Origin: Microstegium vimineum
Lineage: Eukaryota > Streptophyta > Magnoliopsida > Poales > Poaceae
DNA length: 64,000 nt
Reading direction: 5' to 3'
Assembly: GCA_022036555.1 (NCBI GenBank)
Contig: CM039137.1
Coordinates: 6,760,319 to 6,824,318 of the forward strand
Below are positions 32,807 through 42,806 of the stretch, piece after piece (positions within the stretch are counted from its first letter, which is position 1; each line of letters opens with the position of its first letter). The notes below the pieces were generated by a model that did no database searches, had not been told where the DNA came from, and worked only from the letters and a program-made list of their open reading frames with translations. The translations under genes and the position numbers were made by a program.

Positions 32807-34682
32807 AAATAAATGCGTACTTAAGCAAGCCTTAACAAATCAGCTCCTACAGGAGCTGAAGCCATTTTATGCGATCAACAGTGCTCAACAGCCCAGGGAA
32901 ACTGAACCAAATAGAACCTTTGGATGTTTGGATGTTAGGCAAGTGTAGGGTCCTCAACTTTTTAGATTTCGCTTGATAGAAGGGGCGTAATTTTTTTTTT
33001 CTCTTCTGCACGGATGAAGTTACAGTCTCCTTGTCCAATGAAGCGCATGCCCAAAGTTTGTCTAGTGTTGTGACTTGAGTCACGACTACAACAATCATTT
33101 CCTTCGAACGCAAGCGATCGCAGTCGCCGGAGACCGTGATCGCGTCACTGTTGCTGACGACTAGCCTGGCCTGTTCGCGTCATCTCGTGTGTTGCGTGCT
33201 GGATAGTGGACACCGTGATCGATTTGATAGCGCGGCTGACCGGCTGTACCACCTCGAAGACCGTCAGGAGACTACCACTCTACCAGAATGTGTTTCCAAG
33301 AAATCAATGAATTATTATATACAGGGAGAATATCTATAACATGTATCATGGTCGAATCATAAATTTTATTTTTATAATAAATTTGTTTAGAAATAGAAAT
33401 GTTGATAATATTTATGTATATCTAAGTCATTCTAAGAGAAGTTTGTTTCAGTCGAACCTAGAATGATATTCTTTTTATGACAGAGGATCTGTTAGGCACT
33501 AACTACATGGTGGACTAAACCAGTATACAAAATCAATAATTCCTCTGTTGGTGGAATACGTATTGTAGCATAATGTTTTGTACAAACTTTCTACTCGGTG
33601 GAATCGTTTGGAACGTAGGAATTTCACAGGAATCAGTTAATTTTCGCAGAAAAAAGTATAAGACTAGGAAATTTTTCCGCCTTTCAAACATGCCCTAAAA
33701 ATCTTCTACTTGGTGAAATCGTGAAAACCCGTTAAGGAATACTAGGAAGTTTTCAAAAAACTTTGAAACCATGAACTTATACGGTGTATTATATAAAATC
33801 TGAGATTCCATCTTTTTTCCATCTTCAACCAACAGGTACGTGTATTAGTATTACCACAACCGTAGGACCTTTTTTTTTTTCATGTCACCTATTCATTCAC
33901 TTACTACTCTATATACGATCAATAGGTGGCTCCGTTCGTTTAAACTATATATTTGTGTCTTATTTTTCCTTATTCTCTCTCATGTAACCCTATTTATTCG
34001 ATCGAACCGAGAATATTTTTATTACTGCATAGTATACTATTTTGTTTTTATTGTTTTTTTTCTGACGCTTTCAAATGGTTTGAAATCTTTCAACTCAAAG
34101 GAAGCATCGTTTACGTACGGTGCTGCTGCTGCGTGCTGTCCTGTGCTGGACAGGTCTGGGCCCTGGGGTGACTGGGTGAGGAACCCAATGCTTCACCGAT
34201 GAGTCTTCAGTCAAGACAAGAGACTGGAGGGCGTGCGTGGGAGTGGGAGTGGGACCGGTGGAAGCGCACAGTCTGTTCCGGCATTACCGCCAGTCCGCCA
34301 CGATCTACTAGCAGCTCTTCTATCCGTTGTTTCGTTCAGCCATACTAGTACTCCGTATGATTTTACTAGCAGTCAATTACAAGTGGGCCACGACACAAGG
34401 AGCACTACTGGGGCAACCACAGTCAGTGAGCGCAATGAAAGCCACGCATGCGCTGAGAAATCTCTCTAACGTTTCTTCCAACCAACCTACCCAGTACCCA
34501 CACGCCCGTAATGTGGGGGCATGCCCATTCTCATGCACAGCAACAGCGTACGCAGTACACTGGCCAAACCCCGTTGCTGCTGGAGTGATCAGGGCCGTCG
34601 ATGAACGCGAGAGCCCGAACCAAACGAAATCTCAGCCACCCATTCGCACGTAAACGGACGAAGCACCCTTTCCGCGGACCGC
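32807..34682. other. Intergenic upstream of the WEX-like gene
   Basis: No gene is supported. A decayed Stowaway-like stretch occurs near 33340-33490. The last 300 bp become GC-richer and lead into the promoter. Confidence 0.35.
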
Positions 34683-34691
34683 CTATAAAAA
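34683..34691 (+). promoter_or_regulatory. TATA box of the WEX-like gene
   Basis: CTATAAAAA stands about 115 bp upstream of the ATG at 34801, giving a predicted leader of about 85 nt. The match to the plant TATA consensus is strong. Confidence 0.65.
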
Positions 34692-34800
34692 CCGCTCCCA
34701 TTGGAGAGCGGCTCTCCGGAAATCATAGAACCAGCCGTGAAGCCCCACGAGAACGCAGAGAGGAAAAAGTGAGTAGATCGAACGCCGGCGTCCGGAGGAG

Positions 34801-35427
34801 ATGGCGACCGACATCTACCGCACCGAAGACGGCCACTTCATTGTGTGGTTCGACGGCAACGCCATCCACACGACGCTCACGGACTCCGGCGACGTGGTGG
34901 ACACGTGGCTGGACGAGATCCGCCGCATCCACCGCCGGCGCCTCGACCACCTCGTCGTGGGCATCGACGTCGAGTGGCGCCCATCCACGTCCAAGCGTGA
35001 CGTGCCCCCCGTCGCGCTGCTGCAGATCTGCGTCGGCCGCCGCTGCCTCGTCATCAAGCTCCTCCACGCCAGCTACATCCCGGAGTCGCTGCCCGACTTC
35101 CTCGCCGACCAGCGCTTCACCTTCGTGGGCGTCGGGGTCTGCGACGACGCCGCCAAGCTGCGGTCCGGGTACGGGCTCAAGGTACTCGGGCGCATGGTCG
35201 ACCTGCGCACCCTCGCCGCCACCAAGCTCGGGAACCCCGCACTGCGTGGCGCCGGGCTGCAAACGCTGGTGCTCCAGGTGATGGGCGCCACGATGGAGAA
35301 GCCGCACCATGTGCGTGTCAGCGCGTGGGACTCGCGCAAGCTCACGTATGGCCAGCTCAAGTACGCCTGCATCGACGCGTTCGCCTCGTTCGAGGTTGGC
35401 CGAAGGCTCATCGACGGCGACTACTAG
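34801..35427 (+). CDS. WEX-like 3'-5' exonuclease (DEDDy, RNase D/WRN fold)
   Basis: Single-exon gene for 208 aa. The exonuclease domain covers nearly the whole protein. Motif I is GIDVEWRP (Asp56 and Glu58, the DxE pair). Motif II lies in FVGVGVCDDAAKL. Motif III is YACIDAFASFEVG, with the Tyr-x3-Asp arrangement of the DEDDy class. Two-metal-ion 3'-5' exonucleolytic activity is expected. Plant members of this short class lack the helicase of WRN, and some act in silencing pathways, but the substrate here is unknown. The start is the only ATG near the TATA box, in the context GGAGATGGCG. The last coding bases are duplicated in the 3' UTR. Confidence 0.92.
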   Translation: MATDIYRTEDGHFIVWFDGNAIHTTLTDSGDVVDTWLDEIRRIHRRRLDHLVVGIDVEWRPSTSKRDVPPVALLQICVGRRCLVIKLLHASYIPESLPDFLADQRFTFVGVGVCDDAAKLRSGYGLKVLGRMVDLRTLAATKLGNPALRGAGLQTLVLQVMGATMEKPHHVRVSAWDSRKLTYGQLKYACIDAFASFEVGRRLIDGDY

Positions 35428-35443
35428 GCCCTACGCATGCGTC

Positions 35444-35491
35444 GTCGTTCGAGGTTGGCCGGAACCTCTACACGACGACGGCGACTACTAC
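35444..35491 (+). repeat. Duplicate of the WEX-like gene's last codons in its 3' UTR
   Basis: GTTCGAGGTTGGCC occurs at 35388-35401 inside the coding end and again at 35447-35460. Both copies are followed, after variable bases, by GACGGCGACTACTA. The offset is about 59 bp. In the second copy the stop codon is replaced by TAC. It lies after the real stop, so it is not translated. Confidence 0.8.
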
Positions 35492-36099
35492 TTGTTAGGT
35501 CTATGCCTTAGTCTTAGTTCATTCCTTGCTCGGTGTCATTGTCATGTTAGTTCCTTTTAGTCGCGCTGTCGTTGATGTCTGTCCTTAATCTTCACTCTCG
35601 TGTTTAATCTGTATTCTCGTCTGTCTGTCTTTAATCAGCATTCTGTGCCCTGTAATAAGTCAAAGACTGTAAATATTCGCACAGCCGTTGCATGTTCTCA
35701 TCTCCCCACTCCTATATTGTAGTGCCTACTTTTTATTTGAGGAGTAAATTTAAATCATAAAAGTACAAATTATTTCTGGACGGTGGCTTCTTTTTTTTTT
35801 GTTTGTGACACGGGACGGTGGCTTCAGCAGGTGCAGCTGCAGCCTGCTGAAATAACCACAGCACGACCGCGGCATTTTCGGCACTCACACATACTAGTAG
35901 GTCCAAATTTTGAACTTCAAAACTGCACTATGGGATCGGAGAGAGCACTTTTATCTCTGCGTTTACTGCAGCCTTTCCCAGCAACAGTCCAACCCAGAGA
36001 TCGAAGGGCTGCATCTGTTGTTACCTGGATTTGGCTCCTTGCCCACGAAGATATCACAGAAAGCAACTCGCCGCTCGGCGCTCGCCATATGCGTTATGC
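35492..36099. other. 3' flank of the WEX-like gene
   Basis: Presumed 3' UTR followed by unremarkable intergenic DNA with a T run at about 35790-35800. No gene seen. Confidence 0.35.
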
Positions 36100-36770
36100 G
36101 TGCACTAGTGCCCTGCGCGCCACGCCGTCGCCATCCCGGAGGAGTTGGAGACCCGCGCACTGCCCCAGTGGAAAGGGAGGAGTCCGACGCCGCCCGCTGG
36201 CACTACATCGCTTGTCGCGCTGCCGAGAGCTCCCGCATCGCCCCTCCGCGACGTCTGCACCCAGTCGCGGCACTGGTCGGCGGTCGCGAGCTGCGCACAC
36301 TCGCGGCGCTGGCCGAGCTCGCCTCGTCAGCCACCCGCTCGTCGCGCCGCTCTAAGCCCCGGCCGCGCACGCTCGCGGCTCTGTCGGACAGCTCGCCGTG
36401 CAGCCCTCTGTGCCGGCCGCACGCTCGCGGGTCGCGGCGCGGTCCGAGAGCTGCCCTCTGTGCTGGCCGCACGCTATCCGAGAGCTCGCCGCGCAGCCCT
36501 CTGTGCCGACCGCTCTCTATGCACGATCGCCACACTGGTCGCAAACTCGCGCCGCGTCGCTCGCCGTGCCGTCCTCCGCTGTGGCCACGCACGCTCGTGG
36601 CAGTGGCACTGGCAGACACAAGCTCGCCGCGGCGCCATCTGTGCTAGCCGCGCAGCGCACCTCGTTGCAGTCCGTGCTAGCAGCCAAGCTCGCCACGGCG
36701 TCCTCTGCGTGGCCGCTCGCTTGTCGCGCCGCCCTCCGCCTCAGTCAAAACTGTGATTTTAGAGATGAGG
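36100..36770. repeat. GC-rich degenerate repeat block
   Basis: Words such as GCCCTCTGTGCCGGCCGCAC, CCGAGAGCTCGCC and GAGAGCTGCCCTCTGTGC recur at irregular spacing. Long open frames exist in four phases with Arg/Ala/Ser/Pro-rich translations and no recognisable domain. This is what a GC-rich repeat gives by chance. It could be transposon cargo, but I found no matching ends. Confidence 0.5.
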
Positions 36771-37404
36771 AAAAAGCTGCAGCAGGGGCGGCTTTTTTTC
36801 TGTTTCCGATCACAGACCTCCCGGCGACTCTGCAGACGGCAACTCTGCTACTCCAGTACAGTACCAGTACTGACACTGTACTACTCCGTAGACTGCACAT
36901 CTGAAGGGATGCATACTGTCCCGGTCAAAGAGTCACAATTCAGCAAATGTGTCGTATCCCACTCAAAAAAAAAACGACAAATAAGTAGTACTCTTTTTAA
37001 TTTGACCACCTTTATACCAACAAACACTAGCATTTTTATATCAAATAAGTATTATTAGACTGATTAAGAAATAATCCTCAAATAAGCATTGATTATGAAA
37101 TATGTTTTCATAGTAAAACTAATTAGCGACATAAGTATTGATAATTTTTTTCTATAAAATAGATCAAATTTTAGAAAGTTTGACTAGTCTCAAACCTAGA
37201 ATTATGTTTTTTCGACAATGGGATAATATTAGTCGATTGGCCATATAGAGAACTATATCTCATTATTTTGGTCATTTGTTTCTGGTTTGTTTATTTACCT
37301 AAAATATAGACTAAAGTTGATTTTTAAAGATCCTAACAAAATATAGAACAATTGTTAGAGGGTGAAAGAGATATAAATGTTTTTATTACTTTTTCTAAAT
37401 TATA

Positions 37405-37659
37405 CTCCATTCATTCCAAATTATAATACATTCCAAGAATCTTAGAGAGTAAAAATATCTCAAGTTTGACCAATAATTATAAAGAAAAAATATAAAGATT
37501 TATGACATTAAATAGACATACTATAAAAATATAATTGATAATGAATCTAAGAATACTTAGTTGACATCATAAATGTTATTATATTGTTATATAAGTTTGG
37601 TCAAATTTTAGACAGATTGACTCTCTAAGATTCTTGGGATGTCTTATAATTTTGGATGG
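37405..37659. repeat. Stowaway-like MITE, well preserved
   Basis: Left end CTCCATTCATTCCAAATTAT and reversed right end CTCCATCCAAAATTATAAGA. Both continue with ACATTCCAAGAATCTTAGAG-like sequence. TA flanks both sides (37403-37404 and 37660-37661). This is the best reference copy for the decayed relatives at 474-783, 5588-5828 and 19770-19990. Confidence 0.75.
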
Positions 37660-37779
37660 AGTAAGTCATTTTAAGAATCTTAGAGATTAACACATCTCAG
37701 GTTTAACCAAATTTATATGATAATAATATAATCTATATTTATATCTATACCTAATAATAAAGAGGTAGACATTGAGGCA

Positions 37780-37925
37780 TGTGTGGTGATTTTGTGAAGC
37801 TCGAGATATGTCGGCTCAGTCCTTCGGAGGTGCTCATAGGGGTAGGGTTTGCGTACGTGTATTCATGAGGGTGAGTGTGCGTGCGTGTTGAGTGTCTGCA
37901 TTGTACTGTGTAATTCTAAAAAAGA
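37780..37925 (+). mobile_element. Retroposon-like 3' end fragment
   Basis: The segment contains GGCTCAGTCCTTCGGAGGTG, CTCATAGGGGTAGGGTTTGC and repeated GTGTGCGTGCGTG, then ends TGTACTGTGTAATTC and an A run. It resembles a common grass retroposon tail, but I cannot name the family. Confidence 0.35.
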
Positions 37926-38239
37926 GGTAAAATTTCTCCCCCAATTTTTTGGTATGACATTCTTTGACTAACTCCGAATGTATAACCGTCTCTATTCAAC
38001 TTATATTCTCTTTATATGATATATATATATATATATATGTAGGATTTCTTGAGATATTCTCGAATTGTAAACAAGTAGGAGTCCTAATCCAAATAGAATG
38101 AGCAAACAAAATCCTATCCTAGATCGTTCGTAGTCCGTTAGTAGGGTTGTGGCTTTTGAGGCCACCCCCAACGCGCCACCCTGTCGTGTTGCCTCAGTCT
38201 CCAAATCAGGCAACAACTGTCACGTTAAATGGATCAATA

Positions 38240-38244
38240 GCCTC
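38240..38244. repeat. Left target-site duplication of the solo LTR
   Basis: GCCTC directly before the TG of the LTR is repeated exactly at 39916-39920, directly after the CA. Confidence 0.8.
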
Positions 38245-39915
38245 TGAAAGGATCAAGATGCCCAAGAGGGGGGGTGTGTGAATTGGGCTTCTTTTAAATT
38301 TCTATAGCAATATTAAAACCTAACAATGTCAATCACCCCCTAGTGCTTATCGGATGTGTGTCCTAACTAGAAAGCGGTAGCAAGACATATGAAAAGAAAG
38401 ACAACCTAAGCAATTATAGTAGAAATTGAAAGAACTCAAACGAAAAGGTAATGCGGAAATGTAAAGAGTTAGGGAAAGAGGTATCAAAGAGTTGACACTC
38501 CCCCTAGTCCTCGTTGGAGCACCTCACAAGGTATAGCTCCCCCTCAATCCCGCGCAAGGGATGAGTGCTCTCTACGGGTCGATTCTTTGCCACTCCGGCT
38601 CGGTGAATCGTCCACAACCGATCACAGAAGCTTGGAGAAGAGCCGCCGACAATCTTCCGGTGATCACTTCCTCCGAACACCACCAAACCGTCTAGGTGCT
38701 GTCGAACACCAAGAGTAGCAAACACAAGACCTTCACTTGACCAACTTGAGGCTAGGAAGGTGGATGGATGCACAATTGTCACTCCTAATCACTCTAGGAG
38801 GGAAGAACAAGATGAACTTTCTCAAATCTCTCCCTCACTAGGCACTTGGCTCTCCAATAACTCTCTCAAGGTTTCTCCAGGTATAACAATGGCCAAGAGA
38901 GCTTCCTTGGACGAAATGAGCAACTATAAATAGTCCCCACCTCTCCAACTAGTCGTGTTTTACCTTTTCTCTTCTCTGCGAAAGCACCGGACTAGTCCGG
39001 AGCCTACACCACCGGACTATGCACACTAGTCCGGTGCTCACTCTCAGTTCAATTTCCATCTGAAAATAGGCATCGTCGGACTACTTGCCATAGTCTGACG
39101 CCCTGGTCCGATGCTCTGGTCCAGAGTCAGGGAGCTCACTGAGTGAAAACTCATTCTCAACTTCGAACCTCCGGACCACTCTCCTTGGTCCGGAGCCCTG
39201 GTCCGACGCTCAGGTCCGGAGCCAGGGTGCTTACTGAGTGAAAACTTCACTCAACAGCAAACCGTCGGACTAGCCTTCAGACTCCACCGTCGGACTAGTC
39301 CGGAGCTCACTCTCTGGAACACTTTCACTGACAAGGGCCACCGGACCATTCACTATTGGTCCGACGCCTTCCAGACAGGTGGTCCAGAGCACTTTTCAGC
39401 AGAATTGGTGCCTAAGGTAGGACCGTCGGACCACTTTCCTTGGTCCGACGCCTCCTATGCAATCTGGTCCGGAGCCTCTTTCTCTCCCTTTTTCACCTCT
39501 TTTCACTAAGACTTTTAAATGGGTTTTGCTCCTACCATCTCAAGGGCTTTTAGCAGGGTCTCTAGGACTAGTTGTGACAAATGTGCATACACCAACATTC
39601 CCAAACTCTCCTAGGTCAAGCTACTAAACTCATACCCCCTTTTATAGTATGGTCAAAGGAAAAACAAAGTCCTAATCTATACTTAGTGCCCTTCTCAACC
39701 TCATGGCACTAAGAGCTAGCCTAGTCTTCAACGTGTATCTCTATCCTTTGAAACCGAAACGATTTCCATCTTGGGGGCATGAATATCCATTCAGCTCATT
39801 CATAGCATCACTAATGACCTAACTCATAATGCCTTTGCCTTTGCAAAACACACGTTAGTCATAGTGACCTAACATTGTCGTTAATCGCCTAAACACAAGG
39901 GACCATGATTCTTCA
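38245..39915. mobile_element. Solo LTR of an LTR retrotransposon
   Basis: The 1,671-bp unit starts TGAAAGGATCAAGA and ends ATGATTCTTCA, so it has the TG...CA ends and a short inverted repeat (TGAAnnATCA) typical of LTRs. Perfect 5-bp duplications (GCCTC) flank it. No second LTR, primer-binding site, polypurine tract or gag-pol frame is present, so the element was reduced to one LTR by recombination. The interior contains an array of CCGGACTAGTCCGGAGC and TTGGTCCGACGC-type words. The orientation of the original element is not determined. Confidence 0.82.
38990..39480. repeat. CCGGACTAGTCCGG-type palindromic array inside the LTR
   Basis: At least ten variants of CCGGACTAGTCCGGAGC, CCGTCGGACTAGTCC and TTGGTCCGACGCC occur at irregular spacing of about 20-80 bp. 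The core is palindromic, so the array has strong folding potential if transcribed. Confidence 0.75.
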
Positions 39916-39920
39916 GCCTC

Positions 39921-40667
39921 GCAAAGGGCCGTGGTCTCCTGCAAAAGAAGCACAACCTCATCTGACACTTTTGCATAAGCCAACAACGAGGCAAGCGTTG
40001 TAGAATAGAGCACCCGTGAGAGAGAGTTGAAGGAGAAAAAGGTTGTTGTATGATATTCTCTTTTGGTACTGCAAAAGTTGTTTTAGACTTCAACCGTCTT
40101 TAGCTGATGGTTGATAGCAAAAGTTGGTTGTACAGGTGGAGTGCTACTTTTTGCTAAGGCTAACATGTCTATCTTCCTGTGTTGGTGCTACCAAAAAAAA
40201 CAAATGTGAGTTGTGGCTATCGAAAAAGCACCTTTGAGAAAGTAGCTTCGGATGAGTTAAAAAACTCCTTTGGTTCAACCGGGGTGGTTTTTGAAATCTC
40301 TCTCTCACTTAGAAACGGGGTCTAATTGTGAGCCTCTTATCTTCTTCCGTCTCTTCTTATGGTTTTGTAATTTTTCTACCTAAAAGCACATAAAAGCATA
40401 TGAGAGGCTATATGAGAGGCTGCTTTTAGTTTTGTATACTAAAGTAAAAGCTGTTTTTTTAATCTAAAGTAACGGTAGCTTTTGACCACTTTAGTTAACT
40501 TCCCCTTTTTTTATTATATTCTTCGTTAATAAAAAAGGTTGAAAACCCCTTTTTTTTATTATATTCTTCGTTAATTAAATTTTTATAGTATAACTATTTA
40601 ATGCATATTTCGACGGAGGGAGTATTGTGTTCCTATATCTAGGTCCGAGATCTATGTTTCCTTCCCA
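39921..40667. other. Intergenic between the solo LTR and the broken WEX-like copy
   Basis: No gene is seen. TTTTTTTATTATATTCTTCG occurs twice (about 40506 and 40551), each followed by TTAAT. A Stowaway-like right end (CGACGGAGGGAGTA) lies at 40610-40624. Confidence 0.4.
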
Positions 40668-40767
40668 GTGCTACAGCCACGAGCCCAAAGCGCAGAGCGA
40701 GAGGGCGGTTTCGTTGCTAGTGCTAGTGTGCTACAGCCACGAGCCCAACGCGCAGAGCGAGAGGGCG
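40668..40767. repeat. 40-bp direct repeat, period 60, in the leader of the WEX-like relic
   Basis: GTGCTACAGCCACGAGCCCA followed by CGCAGAGCGAGAGGGCG occurs at 40668-40707 and 40728-40767 with one base changed. It precedes the ATG at 40790. Confidence 0.85.
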
Positions 40768-40789
40768 AGCTCGATCTCACACGAAGGCG

Positions 40790-41080
40790 ATGGCGACAGA
40801 GATCCAGGGCTACTACGACGACGGCACCGTCGTGGTTTCCTTCGACGCGGACTACATCGACACGACGGTCACGAGCTAGGACAACGAGGTGGAGTGGTGG
40901 GTGGGCGAGACCTGCAGCCTCCACCGCCGCGGCCACGTCGCCGGCCTCGACGTGGAGTGGCGCCCGGCTCGTGTGCCGCCGGGCTATGCCCCGCCCGTCG
41001 CCGTGCTGCAAATCTGCGTCGACCACCGCTGCCTCGTGTTCCAGATCCTCCAATCCGACTACGTCCCCGCCGCAACTTGT
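40790..41080 (+). pseudogene. Broken paralogue of the WEX-like exonuclease
   Basis: Starts MATEIQGYYDDGTVVVSFDA, clearly related to the gene at 34801. Codon 30 is TAG (40877-40879). The same frame then continues through VAGLDVEWRP (motif I, DxE intact), PPVAVLQICVDHRCLVFQIL and SDYVPAA, and homology stops abruptly near 41080. Motifs II and III are absent. One nonsense codon plus a 3' truncation make it a pseudogene. The parent-like gene lies 6 kb upstream in the same orientation, suggesting tandem duplication. Confidence 0.88.
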
Positions 41081-41580
41081 CTAAATATCAAACCAAAATA
41101 TCAAACTATTGATCACCAGTTCTTTAGTTTTTTTTGACAAAATTAGAGATGCCAAGTTTAAATATCAAATCGTTGGAGTTGTTCTTACACACTTACGGAG
41201 TATACTTATTATTGTGCCCTTAAGGTCTTAAGAAATCTTTGCTGCCTGCTCAGCCTTACTGCTCTTCTCTTGTGATGCTCAATTGACATGCTGATTAAGC
41301 CCTTCCAAGAGCGTGCTGAGTGCTGACAGTTCGGGAAAAAAAAAGAATAATCGCTGATTAAGCCCCTTCAAGAGCGTGTTGACAGCGTTAAATAAATTAA
41401 AAGTCTAAGAGCTAGAAAAAAATTAGATTTACCTGATTTTGTAAAGTGATTCTTCGTACTGATTTGATTTTGAGGACTTTCTCTCGAAGAGAATTATTTT
41501 AACCATAAAATCGTTGAATTAATTAATAAATATAACTAAACAATCAGGGAGCACTACCAGAGCCTACCACAAACGTGTAG
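41081..41580. other. Intergenic, short duplicated segment
   Basis: GCTGATTAAGCCC and AAGAGCGTG... occur together twice (about 41290-41310 and 41354-41376), an imperfect short duplication. No gene is present. Confidence 0.4.
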
Positions 41581-41591
41581 AGCTCCACATA

Positions 41592-42041
41592 AGTCTGGAC
41601 GAAAAACTCGAAGCTCGTTATCTGGCTCGGCTCGATTCGACTTGGCTCTTTAAGATAACGAGCAGAGCCGAGCCAAGGTTTTAGCTCGTTAGCTATAACG
41701 AGCCAGCTCGCGAGCCAAACGAGCCACAATTTTAAAGAAAAAAGTAGCATAACTTGTATGATTTTTTGTATATTAATATACTACAACATATATGTTAACA
41801 CATATTAACTTTTTACTCAATTTAAGATGGTTAGATATTTTATTTTTGTATTATTACTATTATCAAGTTTTAAATAAATATAAATATTATATTTTGTGAT
41901 TTTTTATACCTGGCTCACGAGCTTAATGAACCAGCAGCTTTTAACGAGCCGAACCGAGCTGACTTTCTAGCTCGTTAGGATAACGAACCGATCCGAGCTA
42001 ATCCTAACGAGCCTTAACGAACCGGCGGGTTATCCAGCTTT
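41592..42041. mobile_element. Mutator-like MITE rich in GAGCTCGTTA words
   Basis: The 450-bp unit is flanked by identical AGCTCCACATA at 41581-41591 and 42042-42052. A 9-bp Mutator duplication extended by chance would explain the 11 bases. The two arms are inverted and built on CTCGTTATCTGGCTCGG / CCGGCGGGTTATCCAGC and repeated AACGAGCC and GGCTCGTT words. The centre (about 41730-41900) is AT-rich. There is no coding capacity. Confidence 0.65.
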
Positions 42042-42121
42042 AGCTCCACATATATCAGATACAGTATATCAGTGTACTGCACGGCATACAGCAGCAGGTA
42101 TAGGAGCGTACGTAAAAGTTA

Positions 42122-42350
42122 CTCCCTCTGTTTCAATTTATAATTCGTTTGACTTTTTTGACCCCAACTTTGACCACTCGTCTTATTCAAAAAATTTGTA
42201 TAAACATAGTCAAATTTAAGTCATTCATGTAGACTATTTATTAAATAAGTAAGTCACCCAAAAAAAATGATATTTTGCACAAAAATTTAAATAAAATAAG
42301 TGATCAAACTTAAGGTTGAAAAAGTCAAACGAACTATAATTTGAAACGAA
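42122..42350. repeat. Stowaway-like MITE
   Basis: Left end CTCCCTCTGTTTCAATTTAT and right end AACTATAATTTGAAACGAAT are inverted repeats. TTCGTTTGACTTTTTTGACC on the left pairs with AAAAAGTCAAACGAAC on the right. The outermost right bases are lost. Confidence 0.65.
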
Positions 42351-42806
42351 TTAAAAAGTGTTTGGTTTACCCCCTAAAGTTTAGTGCCCCCTAAAGTTTA
42401 GTGCATCAATTAAAGTTTAGGAGGCACTTTAAGGAGGGTGTTTGGTAGTTTAGAGCCTAAAATCACTTAAGTTTAGCTACTAAAGTTTAGGGGGCTATAA
42501 TCAAACACCCCCTAAGTAGCTGATAGGACGCCGCTCTAGGCTAGGGTTTAGGGTTTAATAATTAATACTCTCCAAGATTTTTAGAACATCTTATAATTCG
42601 GAACGGAGGGAGTAATAAACACCAGTAACATAATTCAAGACGTGACCATCACAACCAAGAGAGATTTATCCAGGCAATGCACCGGACCAAACATACAAAT
42701 ACCCTGGTATAAAACGACTAAGGTATGTAAATCAAAAGTTACCGTTGCGTGCAAATAATACAACCCCACACAACCCTAGCCAATGTTCTTAGGTTCTAAC
42801 ATTAGA
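42351..42806. other. 3' flank of the FTase beta gene
   Basis: Contains repeated CCCCCTAAAGTTTAG and TAAAGTTTAGG words (about 42370-42515), a small MITE-like unit, and a Stowaway-like right end (GGAACGGAGGGAGTA) at 42600-42614. The last 150 bp are probably 3' UTR on the minus strand. Confidence 0.4.

Noticed and set aside
34233..34653. Upstream open frames before the WEX-like gene
   Set aside because: They lie upstream of the TATA box and show no recognisable product.
35910..36904. Several 138-245 residue frames in the GC-rich repeat block
   Set aside because: Open frames in at least four phases with low-complexity translations and no domain indicate compositional artefact.
38990..39480. Possible CRISPR-like array of short repeats
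   Set aside because: The words are palindromic variants with irregular spacing inside a plant LTR, with no regular repeat-spacer structure.
38245..39915. Full-length LTR retrotransposon
   Set aside because: Only one LTR is present, with no internal coding region, and the target duplications directly flank it.
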